Under the pieces are notes generated by a model that searched no databases, was not told the DNA's origin, and was given only the letters and a program-made list of their open reading frames with translations. Shown here piece by piece: positions 8,619 through 19,200 of a DNA stretch of 64,000 nucleotides. A program made the translations under genes and the position numbers. Source of the stretch: Melastoma dodecandrum (Eukaryota > Streptophyta > Magnoliopsida > Myrtales > Melastomataceae); contig JARUPY010000292.1 of NCBI GenBank assembly GCA_029817715.1, positions 2,869,001 through 2,933,000 on the forward strand, written 5' to 3'. Each line of letters begins with the position of its first letter. The stretch's first letter is position 1.

Positions 8619-9221
8619 TCAGAACTCGATCCCTTCCTGCGCCTTCACGCCGGCGGCGAAGTGGTGCTTCACGCTGCCCATCTCGGTGACGCAATCGGCG
8701 GCCTCGATCAGGGCCGGCTTGGCGTTGCGGCCGGTGACGACCACGTGCAGGTCCGGCCGGCGCGCGCGCAGGGCGTCGAGCACCGCGTCGAGGTCGAGGT
8801 AATCGTAGCGCAGCGCGATGTTGAGCTCGTCGAGGACGAGGAGGCGGATCGTGGGATCGGCCATCAGGCCTTCGGCGACCTCCCAGGCGTGGCGGCAGGC
8901 GGCGATGTCCCGGGCCTTGTCCTGCGTCTCCCAGGTGAACCCCTCCCCGAGGGTGTGCCAGACGACCCGGTCGCCGAAGGCCGCCACGGCGTGGCGCTCG
9001 CCCGTGTCCCAGCCGCCCTTGATGAACTGCACCATGCCGACCCGCCAGCCACGGCCGAGCGCCCGCAGCATCAGCCCGAGGGCCGCCGTGCTCTTGCCCT
9101 TGCCGGGGCCGGTATGGACCAGCAGCAGCCCCTTCTCGAGGGTCTTCTGCGCCACCTCGGCGTCCTGCACGGCCTTGCGCTTCTCCATCTTGGCGCGGTG
9201 GCGGGCTTCGTCCTCGGTCAT
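8619..9221 (-). CDS. cobO: Cob(I)yrinic acid a,c-diamide adenosyltransferase
   Basis: Transfers adenosine from ATP to the cobalt of corrinoids (CobA/CobO/BtuR family). It is 200 residues, as usual. Motifs are the P-loop [20 protein letters not shown] near residue 35, [45 protein letters not shown] and [16 protein letters not shown], ending in the family tail [17 protein letters not shown]. The start ATG at 9221 overlaps the stop of cobP by four bases (ATGA), indicating translational coupling. Confidence 0.95.
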   Translation of the reverse strand: MTEDEARHRAKMEKRKAVQDAEVAQKTLEKGLLLVHTGPGKGKSTAALGLMLRALGRGWRVGMVQFIKGGWDTGERHAVAAFGDRVVWHTLGEGFTWETQDKARDIAACRHAWEVAEGLMADPTIRLLVLDELNIALRYDYLDLDAVLDALRARRPDLHVVVTGRNAKPALIEAADCVTEMGSVKHHFAAGVKAQEGIEF

Positions 9222-9745
9222 GCGGCGGCTCCGGGTTTGACGATCAGCGGCAGGCCCGCCACGGTGAGCACGACCCGGTCGGCCTCGGCGGCGAGCCGCT
9301 GGTGCAGGCGCCCGGCGGCGTCGCGGAAGCGGCGGGCCAGCGCATTGTCGGGCACGATCCCGAGGCCGACCTCGTTGCCGACCAGCACCAGCGGGCCCGG
9401 CGCGCCCGCGCAGGCGGCGATGAGCCGCGCCGTCGCCGCCTCCAGATCGGCCTTCGCCAGGATCAGGTTGGTGAGCCAGAGGGTGAGGCAATCGACCAGG
9501 ACGGGCCCGTCGGCCTCCGCGATGGCCTCCGGCAGGGCGAGCGGCACGTCGCGGGTGCGCCACATGCCGGCGCGCCGGGCGCGATGCTGGGTGATGCGAT
9601 CGACCATCTCGTCGTCGAAGGCCTGGGCGGTGGCGAGGTAGAGCCACGGCCCGGGGCAGGCCTCGATCAGCGCCTCCGCGTAGGCGCTCTTGCCGGAGCG
9701 CGCCCCGCCGAGGACGAGGGTCATGCGAGGAGGCGGCTGCGGCAT
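9218..9745 (-). CDS. cobP: Bifunctional adenosylcobinamide kinase / adenosylcobinamide-phosphate guanylyltransferase
   Basis: CobP (CobU in Salmonella) phosphorylates adenosylcobinamide and then forms adenosyl-GDP-cobinamide. It is 175 residues, starting [20 protein letters not shown] with the P-loop at residues 13-20. The histidine that carries GMP is expected in [27 protein letters not shown] and [22 protein letters not shown] are further signatures. The ATG at 9745 is preceded by GGAGGG. It is the first gene of cobP-cobO-cobQ. I saw no cobalamin riboswitch box between it and the tRNA gene. Confidence 0.94.
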   Translation of the reverse strand: MPQPPPRMTLVLGGARSGKSAYAEALIEACPGPWLYLATAQAFDDEMVDRITQHRARRAGMWRTRDVPLALPEAIAEADGPVLVDCLTLWLTNLILAKADLEAATARLIAACAGAPGPLVLVGNEVGLGIVPDNALARRFRDAAGRLHQRLAAEADRVVLTVAGLPLIVKPGAAA

Positions 9746-9853
9746 GTCCCTCCATCGCTGCAAACCCGACCCGGGGTCAAACCCGAGTTCCGCCGCGCAT
9801 GAACGGTTGCCGGCTGCCCGCGCTCCGACTATAGAACCCCCGGTCCAGCCAAC

Positions 9854-9929
9854 GCGCCCTTCGTCTAGCGGTCCAGGACGTCGCCCTTTCACGGCGAAAA
9901 CACGGGTTCGATTCCCGTAGGGCGCGCCA
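9854..9929 (+). tRNA. tRNA-Glu (anticodon UUC)
   Basis: A 76-nt cloverleaf with acceptor GCGCCCT/AGGGCGC, discriminator G and encoded CCA. The anticodon arm is TCGCC-CTTTCAC-GGCGA, giving anticodon TTC. The T arm contains GGTTCGATTCC. It lies on the plus strand, divergent from the cobP operon. Confidence 0.97.
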
Positions 9930-10151
9930 AGGTTTCCCGTTTAAATACAGTTAGTTAGTCGCCTCGGCGGCAACGCTGTGGTGCGGCCGAACTAATTTCG
10001 GCCTAATATCTGGCGCGGCCTGATAGCTGCCTTGGCGTGATCCGGGCTTGGGCACCTCCGTATAGTGGCTGTGGCGTGAGTCTGTGACGGATCGCGTGCG
10101 CGTAAGTCTTCGAACTGAACGGCTGGCCAACCTTGGTTTTAGCTTCGGTGA

Positions 10152-10204
10152 AGCGTTGCCTCCAAAGGCAAAGGTCACACGTTCGAATCGTGTCGGGTGC
10201 GCCA
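10152..10204 (+). pseudogene. Relic tRNA 3' end (tRNA-Arg-like), possible attachment site
   Basis: This stretch looks like the 3' two thirds of a tRNA. The anticodon stem TTGCC/GGCAA encloses a six-base loop, one short of normal. A good T arm follows (ACACG-TTCGAAT-CGTGT), then CGGGTGC, G and CCA. A matching 5' acceptor GCACCCG is not found upstream; only a weak resemblance (TAGCT...AGCG) precedes it. From memory the sequence is closest to alphaproteobacterial tRNA-Arg(CCG). It differs from the intact tRNA-Glu 225 bp away. It sits exactly where accessory DNA begins, so it is probably an old integration scar. Confidence 0.6.
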
Positions 10205-10587
10205 ATTCACTCAATGACTTAGCTCAATCACGAGCTCGGTCGCAAAGCTCCTAGCGACCAGCACGTTGCTAATCGGGGATTGGTCCGGCGGGTCGGGATG
10301 CCTGAAAGCGCGGCGCGCAATCAGGACTCACGCTTCGATTTCGAGCTGGCTTGGAAGGTCCCCACCCGGGTATCGGACCAACGGGGTACCCGCCCCTCCT
10401 GCCTTTCCCTGGGACCCGCTCTCCTAGATAGGCCAAAAAATCGGGTCCGAGGTGTTGCGCACGGCATGCCCGCTCATGCCTGCTGCGGTTCGCCCCGTGA
10501 AGCGCATGAGCAATCGTTCGTTTGGTCTATCTGCCCATGAGTGGCGTTGAGCGCTGTTCCGCTTCGGTGCAAATTTGCAACGACTAC
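10205..10587. other. Intergenic stretch between tRNA relic and IS3 element
   Basis: I see no convincing gene here. Short frames lack ribosome binding sites and recognisable domains. It forms the left margin of the accessory island. Confidence 0.5.
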
Positions 10588-10615
10588 TGGAGTGGGCCCC
10601 TGACGGTGGGCACGA

Positions 10616-11413
10616 TCAGGCGGCGGTTTTGACCGGTGACCGGGCGTGTTGCTCCTCGAATTGCACGGGGCTCAGGTACCCGAGTGCGGAGTGTAGGCGG
10701 CAGGCATTGTAGACCTCTTCGATGAAGCGCGGTAGCTCGGCTGCTACATCGGCGAAGGTCTCGAACGCCATCGGGTACACCCCCTCGACCTTGAGCGTCT
10801 TCATGAAGCTCTCGGCCTTGGCGTTGTCGTAGGGATTGCCGCGTCGTCCCATCGAACCGACAATGCCGTGCTCGACCAATACCTTCCGATACGCCTCGGC
10901 AGCGTATTGACTGCCGCGGTCCGTGTGGTGGGTCAGTCCCGGTGCCGGCCGACGCCGCTCGATCGCTGCACGCAGAGCCGCGAGAGTCAGGCGGGCGTCG
11001 ATCGACCGGCCGAGCGCGTAGCCGACCCCGCGCCGCGACCAAGCATCCAGGATGATGGCGACGTAGACGAAGCCGCCCGTCACCGCGACGTAGGTCAGGT
11101 CCGAGACCCAAAGCTTATCGGCGCCGGCCGGCACGATGTCCCGGGCCAAGTTCGGGAAGATTGGGCTCTCGTGATCGCTGTCTGTGGTCGTGACGTAGCG
11201 GCGCCGAACACGCGGCTGCAGGTCATGCGCGCGCATGAGGCGGCGGACCTTCTTGTGATTCACCACCAGTCCCTGCTGGCGCAGCGCCGCCTGGACGCGT
11301 CGCCAGCCGTACGCTTCGAATGTGTCGCAGATCGCAGCCATGGCCTCGACGAAAGCGGTGTCGTCTGCAGCCTGCCTCGGAGCATCGTAGAAGGTGGAGC
11401 GTGCAAGGCCCAT
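10616..11413 (-). CDS. IS3-family transposase OrfB (DDE integrase domain)
   Basis: A 265-residue catalytic subunit starting [15 protein letters not shown]. An HTH_21-like region ([27 protein letters not shown]) precedes the rve integrase core. The DDE triad is visible as [11 protein letters not shown] (D), [12 protein letters not shown] (D) and [16 protein letters not shown] (E). The ATG overlaps the stop of orfA as TGATG at 11411-11415. OrfB is therefore probably made by stop-start coupling rather than, or besides, a -1 frameshift. Confidence 0.93.
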   Translation of the reverse strand: MGLARSTFYDAPRQAADDTAFVEAMAAICDTFEAYGWRRVQAALRQQGLVVNHKKVRRLMRAHDLQPRVRRRYVTTTDSDHESPIFPNLARDIVPAGADKLWVSDLTYVAVTGGFVYVAIILDAWSRRGVGYALGRSIDARLTLAALRAAIERRRPAPGLTHHTDRGSQYAAEAYRKVLVEHGIVGSMGRRGNPYDNAKAESFMKTLKVEGVYPMAFETFADVAAELPRFIEEVYNACRLHSALGYLSPVQFEEQHARSPVKTAA

Positions 11414-11763
11414 CAGCCGGCATCCCGCTGCGACGGAGAGACCGTCGGGCCGGTGATGACGGACGTAGGACCGCTTCTCGGCAGCGGCGTGCTTCGCAGT
11501 GCCCCCTTTAAAAACTCAAGCTCAAGCGCCTGTCGGCCGACAAGCCGTTCGAGCGCAGCGATGCGGGCCTCATAGGCCTGGATCGTGTCGGCTGCCGCCG
11601 CATCGTCGTCGAGCGCGCCAGCCTCGTACTTCTGCACCCAGACGCGCACGAGGTTGCGCGAGAGGTCATGGCGCTTGGCCAAACCGTGCAGCGTCTCGCC
11701 GGACAGGTACTCCTGTACGACCTGACGCTTGAACGTGATGCTGTGGGAACGGTGTCGTGCCAT
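11413..11763 (-). CDS. IS3-family transposase OrfA (HTH)
   Basis: A 116-residue DNA-binding subunit starting [20 protein letters not shown]. The helix-turn-helix ([25 protein letters not shown]) is followed by a leucine-zipper-like helix ([29 protein letters not shown]) used for OrfA/OrfB assembly. The ATG at 11763 was chosen at the conserved N-terminus; the open frame upstream runs into the IS end. It ends in TGATG shared with orfB. Confidence 0.9.
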   Translation of the reverse strand: MARHRSHSITFKRQVVQEYLSGETLHGLAKRHDLSRNLVRVWVQKYEAGALDDDAAAADTIQAYEARIAALERLVGRQALELEFLKGALRSTPLPRSGPTSVITGPTVSPSQRDAG

Positions 11764-11943
11764 GGTCCTCATCCTCCGAAGACCCAGCGATCCGGTCAAT
11801 CCAGTCCCGCCCAAACCGTCCACCCCCAGCGGCCCACTCCATACCTGGGTCGAAGGTGCAGCCCATACCACCTTGTTGCCCAATTCGGGCGTCCGTTGAT
11901 CGAGCTGTTATTACCGTCTCCTCGATCATCTTGTAAGCCGAGT

Positions 11944-12930
11944 TCAACCGAGCCCAGCCCAGGATTGCTGTAACCACCCCGCGCGCCGGACCAAGAGTGG
12001 GATTGTTGTCTGTTGCCAATACTCGCAGCTGACCCCGCCGCTGCTCATGCCACCTCGCGCGTAGCGCCGGACATACACGTCTCGTCGGTCGCCGAGCGTC
12101 GTGCCAGTGAGAGTCGCAAAGGCAGCTGCGAGCTGATCTTCGACCGTGGCGTTTAGGTCGCGATCGGACGTGCTGGCAAACTCACAGTGGCAGAGCGTCT
12201 GACGCAACTCCATCCAAAGGAAGAGGCTGCCTCGCAAGCCCCAGTCGCCTGGCGCAGGCTCGAACAGATCGGCAAGTACCGCCCAGTGCGGCTCAAGCGG
12301 GATCAGGGCCGCTCGACCGACGAGGGCGCGGAGTGGAGGCAGCAGCGTATGACGCACGAAGTCGGCGCTGGCGCTGAATTGAAAATGTTCTGCGGGTACG
12401 AATTGCGCCGTTCCCTGCGGGGGGAGCGACAATCCGGTGATCGCCTGGAATGCCGCCTCCAGGCGTGCGTCAACGTCTAACGGCAGGCCCTTCGTGGTTT
12501 GGCGCCTCATCGACTCAACGTTCTCGTCCCAGGTCTCACTGAGACAGGTGATCAGACGATCGCAGATTAGGCGGTTGCCATCATAGTCGGAGAAGAGGCC
12601 CGGCGTTTCTGCGATTAGCTTGCGAAGCAATTGAGCGATACTGCGCGTAGAGGGCGTGAGAATATAATGTAAATCCTCGCGGTGGGGGTGCCGAGATTGT
12701 GCTATATCGCGAGCGGTTTGGCCCTGCTTCGTCAAGAGACGACGGTCCGAGCCAAGAGCGAGAAGCGTACCGATCAAGGAAAGGTCTGCGCCGTGCCAAG
12801 CCGCCTGGTGCAGCGGTGTGTAGCCCTTACCCCCGCTGGCAGCAGTCGCAAGCTCAGGCCGCTGACCTAATAGATCGACTAAATCTGCCCACTGACCATA
12901 ATAGGCGAGCTTAGCAACTTGATCCTGCAT
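11944..12930 (-). CDS. Ankyrin-repeat protein with unknown C-terminal region
   Basis: About 328 residues from the ATG at 12930 (MQDQVAKLAYYGQWADLVDL). One to two ankyrin repeats span roughly residues 5-80 (GYTPLHQAAWHGADLSLIGTLLALGS, then QGQTARDIAQSRHPHRE). The remaining 240 residues (DYDGNRLICDRLITCLSETWDE, ..., FQFSASADFVRHTLLPPLRALV) resemble no family I can name. The C-terminus has paired Cys residues (LCHCEF, SCEYWQQ). It follows druE on the same strand after 285 bp and may be a passenger or an accessory part of the defence cluster. The IS3 element lies just beyond its 3' end. A TTG at 12957 is an alternative start. Confidence 0.7.
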   Translation of the reverse strand: MQDQVAKLAYYGQWADLVDLLGQRPELATAASGGKGYTPLHQAAWHGADLSLIGTLLALGSDRRLLTKQGQTARDIAQSRHPHREDLHYILTPSTRSIAQLLRKLIAETPGLFSDYDGNRLICDRLITCLSETWDENVESMRRQTTKGLPLDVDARLEAAFQAITGLSLPPQGTAQFVPAEHFQFSASADFVRHTLLPPLRALVGRAALIPLEPHWAVLADLFEPAPGDWGLRGSLFLWMELRQTLCHCEFASTSDRDLNATVEDQLAAAFATLTGTTLGDRRDVYVRRYARGGMSSGGVSCEYWQQTTIPLLVRRAGWLQQSWAGLG

Positions 12931-13215
12931 TCCTGCCCTGTACTTTGGCTGTGCCAAGATGTGTATCTCCCGGAGGATTTTCTGAAATAAAGCACCAGGA
13001 GCGCGCCGTCTTAATTGCCTAATCGCGTCAGCAGCAATGCGTATCTGGCAATGGATGCTGTCATCAGTTCAGCGTTTTTCTGCGGCGGCAAAAGATATTA
13101 GAAGCTCGTTTTGTGTTTCGGTTTCGGTTTGTCATCGAGGTCGGTTGCTTCAGCACTGTGGAGCGCGCCAGCAGGCGGCGCGCTGACCTCGATTTCAGAA
13201 CTCTAGAGCACTTGG

Positions 13216-16200
13216 TCATGACGGTGGGCCGGTATGCCCAGAAATGCGCGTCACCACGATCCAGGTGCGATGCAGGGATGAGGCCTGCACCTGGAGCTTA
13301 GCCGAGCGCAGGCTTTCGGCTTGTCTGGCTGCGGATAGCTGGAAGTCGAAGCGCGTGCCGCGCTGAAACGACCGCCAATAGCCCACGCCCTGATCGAGGA
13401 CGATGCGCAGACTAGTTCCGTCCGCATAGTGCAGCTTGAGCGTCCGGCTGTGTGGCAGATCACGCTTGTCATTGCGGCGTAGCACAGCGCTCGATGTCAG
13501 CCCCTTGAGAAGTACCTCGGTGACCTGCTGGCAATGTGGATCGTGCTGCCAATCGTGCTCGATGTTGATTGGAGGGGCGGCGTGGCGATTTAGCCCACTA
13601 TAGGCCGTCGTGAGCACGATCGCAGTCTGCGAGGTTCGACCTGGTGCGTGGGCGAGCAATTCCACGATGAGGCGCAACGAGAGTGGCGAGAGAAGGTAGC
13701 GATCTGAGTACTCCATTCTCACGAGCGGGGCCTGCCCTCGCACGCGACCCGCCAGAGCGGGAACTTTGGCGTTCAAAAGCCGCCAGAAGCTCGAGCCGAA
13801 AGCCGAGATTGCACCGTTCAGCTCGGGACCAATGTCAATCAGAACGGTATCGGGCGGGGAACGCAGGAATGTCGTGGCATCGACGGACTCCCCGGTCTCG
13901 AACGTGGCTGCGAGGCGACCGCGAACGACCGGCGTTCCGGTATCTACACCCCAGCTGAGACCAGGAAGACGCGCCTCTGGAGCACGACTGGCCCAAACGA
14001 CCCCGTCCATCTCGCTGCCAACTCGCGCTAGCGCGAACCCTGACCCAATGGCCTGGGGCTTCTTTGCCTGACGGATCGTAGCGCCTGAGCGCATCAGCAA
14101 GCCGAAGATTGCGATGCGCAGGCTCTCGTCCGCCCCTTGCAGGGCCGATCGAGGAGCGATGATCTCGACCTTGCGGTCACGCAAGATCAGGCGTCGGACA
14201 AGCGAGACGGCACCCCAGCGCGAAACATCCCAATCCCGCGGATCGCCATCGATCCAGAGCGTTAGTCCGACGTCGTGCCGCTCCATTTCGCGCATGATTG
14301 CGTCGGCAAGCGGCTGCATCTCCGCAAACGTTTCGGCAGGGGCAAACAGACGGTCCTCCGCCGGAATGGCTAAGCGCGGCAAGACGCGCTCCGTCATGAA
14401 TGCGAGGGCGCCGATCCGGTCAATTGTATGGTTCTCAAGGTCGCGCGAGAGCACGCAGTCCACGCACCCTTGTCGGCAATGCAGACCATGCCGGCAGTTA
14501 AGGATCGCACGAGTCGACTCCAAGAGTTCGATGAGATGCGGTCCGGCCCACACAGAGAAGCCGGCGCCTCCAGCAGCTCGATCGAACAAGAAGATCGACC
14601 AGTGCGGTTCGGCACCCTCAGCCTCGCGGGTCTGCGTGATTCCGAACCCAATCTCCCCCGGCTCGACGCCGAGCTTCTGAGCCAGGGCATCGCGCAGAGC
14701 CGCGGCGATTGGGTAGCCGATTGCCGGGCCCTCAAGCCCCGTCAGCTGCAGTTCGAGGACATCCGTGATCGTTTCGTGGCCCAGGTAATGATGGCGCTGA
14801 ATCGCGAACGGCCGGTCCTGCGCGTCGCAGATCGGCTGCTCCTTGCGGCTTGTGCGTAAGGGGCGATGCGCCAGCATCTCGCCGGGCAGCGCCGGTGCGT
14901 CCTCCCGCGGGCCCGTTTCCGCAGCGGCGCGTCCGCAGCACAGGCAGACCGCGTAGCCGTGCTCCGTCGCTCCAGTTGTGTAGTGAAACACCATCCCGTT
15001 GCGGCTCGCACGAAATCGGCCGACCTCTGGATCGGAGAACGATGTCCACTCACCACCGCGTGCCGCCACCCAGGGCAGACGTGGCGGCACGACGGCGACG
15101 CTCTCGATCTCTGAATGCGGTTTCGTCACGGGGTCGCACGTGAATCCGGACGGGCGCAAGTAGCGGTGCCACTTAAGCGCGCGCCCGGCTTCGCCGCAGC
15201 TCGGGCATGCTTCAGGCTGCCGATGCGCAGTATCGGTCGCGCCGCAGCGCTCACAGCGCCAGGCGAAGCGAAGCGACTGGATCTCCGGGACGCTCGACTC
15301 GCTCACGGGACGCTTCCAGTCGAGGCGCACGCCCGCGGATCTATATACGATCCCGTCGAGCACGATCTCCGAACCTGGCGCGTAGTCGCGGATCGCGAGG
15401 TCGAGTTGACGGGAAGGTGCATCGCGATGGCGCAGGCGTTTCGAGGCGTCGTCGTCCTGATCCGCGGCCCGACGCTCCTTGATGAAAGCGTTCGAGTTGT
15501 CGAAGGGCACGACATTGGTCGGGAAGCCGTGCGCTGGCAGGAAGCTGTGCGAGGCGAGCTCGGCCAGCAGGTACTCCCCAGTGAGACGCTGCATGGCGAT
15601 TTTCAGCGCCGTGTGCGCCGCGCTCCGCTCCTTCGCAGCCACGAGGAGATCGGCGCGAACAACGTCCCACTCCTGCTCGAAGGCAGCCCGAAGCTCGCTC
15701 AGGTGATCCCGGGTGCCGTCAATCGCGACATCGGCGCGGGCCTCGAACGGCGTGCCGCGCAAGAGCACCCGCAGGTCGGCGGAGAGGTTCGCGTCGGTGC
15801 GCGTCGTCGGGGCATCGATCCAACCGAGGAAGCCCTCCGCGGGGGACGCGCCTGGCGCGGTGCGCGTCCCGTCAGCGTACAATCCGTAGAAGTAGCCCGC
15901 CTCGAGCTTGGGCAGCTCGGCGCCGGTTGCCGCGAGAAAGCGTGCGAGCAGGAGCGCATTGACGTGACGCTGGGCAATGACGGCGCTGTCAAGTGAGACT
16001 GAGGGGGCGGCGATCGTCCGGGTGAGGAGCGTCAGCGGGTTGCGAAATACTGAGAGCTCCGTCGGCCGGTGTTTGCACAGCGTCAGCGACAAGGCGAGCG
16101 CCTGACCCCGCCGGCCGGCTCGCCCGACCCGCTGCCGGTATGAGGCGGCTGAGGGCGGCACGTTGGTCATCAGCACGGTGCCGATGCTGCCGATGTCTAC

Positions 16201-19200
16201 ACCCATCTCCATCGTCGTCGAGCAATTGAGCACGTTGATATGCCCGCGCCGGAACGCCTTCTCGTAGGCGCGCAGCCGGCGCCCGGGCTGCTGTGCGGAA
16301 TGCTCCGCCGAGCGATAGAAGGTGTCACGGCGCGCGATCCGATCGTGGAGATCGCTCCAGTGACCGCGCTGACGTAGGGCGAGGACGTCCGCGTCTTGCT
16401 GCAGCCAAGCCTCGATCGCGTCCGCTTCGATCGCGTAAGCACCGCTGCGCCCGAACGCGAAGGGAAAGGTCGGCATCACGATTGGCTCGGCCGGTAGGAA
16501 GACGTCGCCGGGTGCGCGCGGGTTGGGCGAGAGCCCGCGGAACGTGCGATCTACGATCCGGCGTGTGATCGGGCATAGGTAGGCTGCGCGTACCGGTGCG
16601 AGCGACACCTTCTCGGGATCGAGCTGTGTTCCTGAGACCGAGTCGGATTTGAGAACAGGCCAGATCGCTTCCCAGGCGCGCGCCATGCAAGCGATGAGAT
16701 CGTCCCGATGTGCTGGGTTGTCGAAGTCGAGCTTGAGGCCCGCAGCCAGGAGCGCGACGATGATCGGACGGCGTGATGAGGTTGTCGACGGCTGCGGCCA
16801 AGCGCGCAGCTTCTTGTCGCCATAGGTGTTGCTGCCGGGCGGGACGATAAAGCGCCTCGGGACGTCCGGCATGATCCAATGCAGACTCTCCCGGTCCGCG
16901 ACGACTGCGACGTTGCCGCGAAACACTCGCGTGAGAGCGAGTGTCAGGAAATCACGCCAATCGGCAAGCGTACCCCCGTGCCGCGCGAACGCGCTCGGCG
17001 GTGTTGTGACGGTCTCCTCGATATGGCGGAAGCACAGGCGCAGGAGACCCATGGTCTCCAGACTGTTCGCCGTCCTGGGCTGTCGGATGACCTCGCGCAG
17101 GACGAGGAAGCGAGCGAAGGTGGCCTCGTCTGAGAAAGCCGCCTCGCGCTCCGTCCAGATCGCCTCTCGGATCCAGCGCCGGCAGATCTCGTCCTTCTGG
17201 ATCATCTGCAGCGCGTCCGCCCAGGTCATGCGCGTCTCGCTCGGCTGCAGGCGCGCCAGCTCTTCGACGAGCGTTCGCCGCACGGGTTCGAGAGCGCCGG
17301 CCACCGCGGGGCTCGCCGCGATCGCGGTCTCGATGCGGGCGAGATCGGCCTGCTTCGCCTCGATCTGCTCCTTCAGATCGGGCGTCAGGAACGGCCGCGC
17401 CTGCACGCCGTGATAGAGGAGCGCGCGCACGTGGTTGCGCTCCGCATCGCGTTGCAGCTTGGCCGCGAGCCGGGCAGTGCCCTGTCGGCTGTCCGTAAAG
17501 GTCAGGATCTGCCGACCATCTGCCGGCAGCGCACCCGGCGTCTCACGATTGCCGGTCAGCGGCTCGGCATCACTGACGAGCTCGGGCACGATGCTACCCA
17601 GGAGAAACGGACCGCTGACTCGAAAATTCTGCAGACGGAGGCCCTTGCCGTCGAAGGGCACGCCGCAGTGCGGGCACTGGTCCGCGCTCGTCAAGGGTAG
17701 AGAGAGCGCGCCCACCTCGCTCGTATCGAGGATCTCACCGGTGGCCCGCGCCAGCGCGACGGCACGCGCTTTGGGCGCGGCTGGTGCAGTGATCAAGACG
17801 CGATGCGGATCCACGGTCTGCTGGCCGGACAGCGGGTCGTCGGAGCCAGCCTCGGGGGTATCCTCGACGAGTTCAGCGAGAAATTCGTCCTCGGCGAGCG
17901 TCGCGGGCGAGGCCGTCAGCCGCTCGATTCCCTCCCGATCCGCTGCGCGCTGCGCGTCAAGCGCCGTCTCCCCACACTGGTTGCAGAAGACCACCTCGAA
18001 GACCGGGGCATCGCAGTGCGAACAGCGGTCGAGCCGCTCCTGGAACACGGCGCCGAATGGCCAATCCGGCGCGTCAAGGGGCGTGCCGGCTCGTCCGACA
18101 CAGCTGCAGTCGGCGCAGGCCCACAATCCACCTTGCGTTCGATGAAAGCCGTGCACCTTGAGCGGTTGGAGGGGAGTCGGCGTTTCACCTGACAAGATTT
18201 TGCGAGCGCGAGCCGCAGCCGCGAGCAGCGCATCGCCGTAAGTCGGCGCGACGCCGACGGTCTTGAACCACTCAGCCGCCGAACGCGGACCGGCCACGAG
18301 GCTCGCAAAGCCGCGCTGAAACGCTGGCGTGCTCGCCAGGCGATCAAACAGCGCCGTTGAGTCGGCATCTTTGAGTTCCTCGAGCGGGGGCAACGCGAGG
18401 TCCGCCCGAGCCGGCGGCAAGGTAGGCGGCTGCCGATGTCCCTCAACGACGCTGACGGCATCGCGGGACACGCCGGCTACATCCGCAAGGAATGCGGCGA
18501 GAGCCTCGTGCGTGCCCGGATCGTTCGCGCGCCCGATCGTGGCGGAGGTGGCCACGAAGCGAACCTGCTCTGGCTCGACACCGAAGGCGCGGATAACGCG
18601 ACGCAGAAGTAGCGAGAGCTCAGCCGCCTGCGAACCCACGTAGGAATGGGCCTCGTCGAGAATGATGTAGCGCAGCTGCCCCTGTGAGCGCTGCAGGATC
18701 GGCTGATCCTCTTTGCGGATCAGCAGGTACTCCAGCATCGTGATGTTGGTGACGAGCACGGGCGGCGGATCGCGGCGCAGGAGAAGACGCGAGCGCACTT
18801 CCTCTGGCGTTTTAGCTTGGTCGGCCGCCGGGACATCGTTGGGTGTCTCGCCGTTATAGAGGCAGAAGCGTAGGTCGCCTCTGAACGGTCGCGTCCAATC
18901 TGATAGGCGCTCGCGCTGGCTGTTGATTAAGGCGTTGAGCGGATAGAGCATCAGCGCCTGAACGCCGCGCAGCGGGCCGCCGCGCGTGGATGCAGCGCGC
19001 GCGAGGTGCTCGAGCAGCGGCACGAGGAAGCACTCGGTCTTGCCGGACCCTGTGCCAGAGGTAACGAGAACTGAGCGGGGCACCTCGTCGAGGAGATGAC
19101 GCCAGGCGGCGAGCTGGTGTGTATAGGGGTGGCGGTCGCGCGGCAGGCGATAACGCTCGCGACCATCCGGATCAGGAAGAGGGCCGCCGTCGAGGGCCGC

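Larger units (their letters stand above)
10588..11841 (-). mobile_element. IS3-family insertion sequence (1254 bp), complete
   Basis: Terminal inverted repeats begin TGGAGTGGGCC at 10588 and end with its complement at 11841; about 20 of the first 24 bases match between the two ends. The flanking trinucleotide TAC is found on both sides (10585-10587 and 11842-11844), a 3-bp target duplication typical of IS3 elements. Two minus-strand transposase ORFs fill it. Both ends and both ORFs look intact, so the insertion is fairly recent. It lies 100 bp from the stop of the ankyrin gene and does not break a recognised gene. Confidence 0.93.

Noticed and set aside
9218..9853. A cobalamin riboswitch before cobP
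   Set aside because: No B12 box or long structured leader was recognised between the cobP start and the tRNA gene.
9930..10214. A minus-strand 87-codon frame over the tRNA relic
   Set aside because: It runs through the tRNA-like sequence and has no protein-like features.
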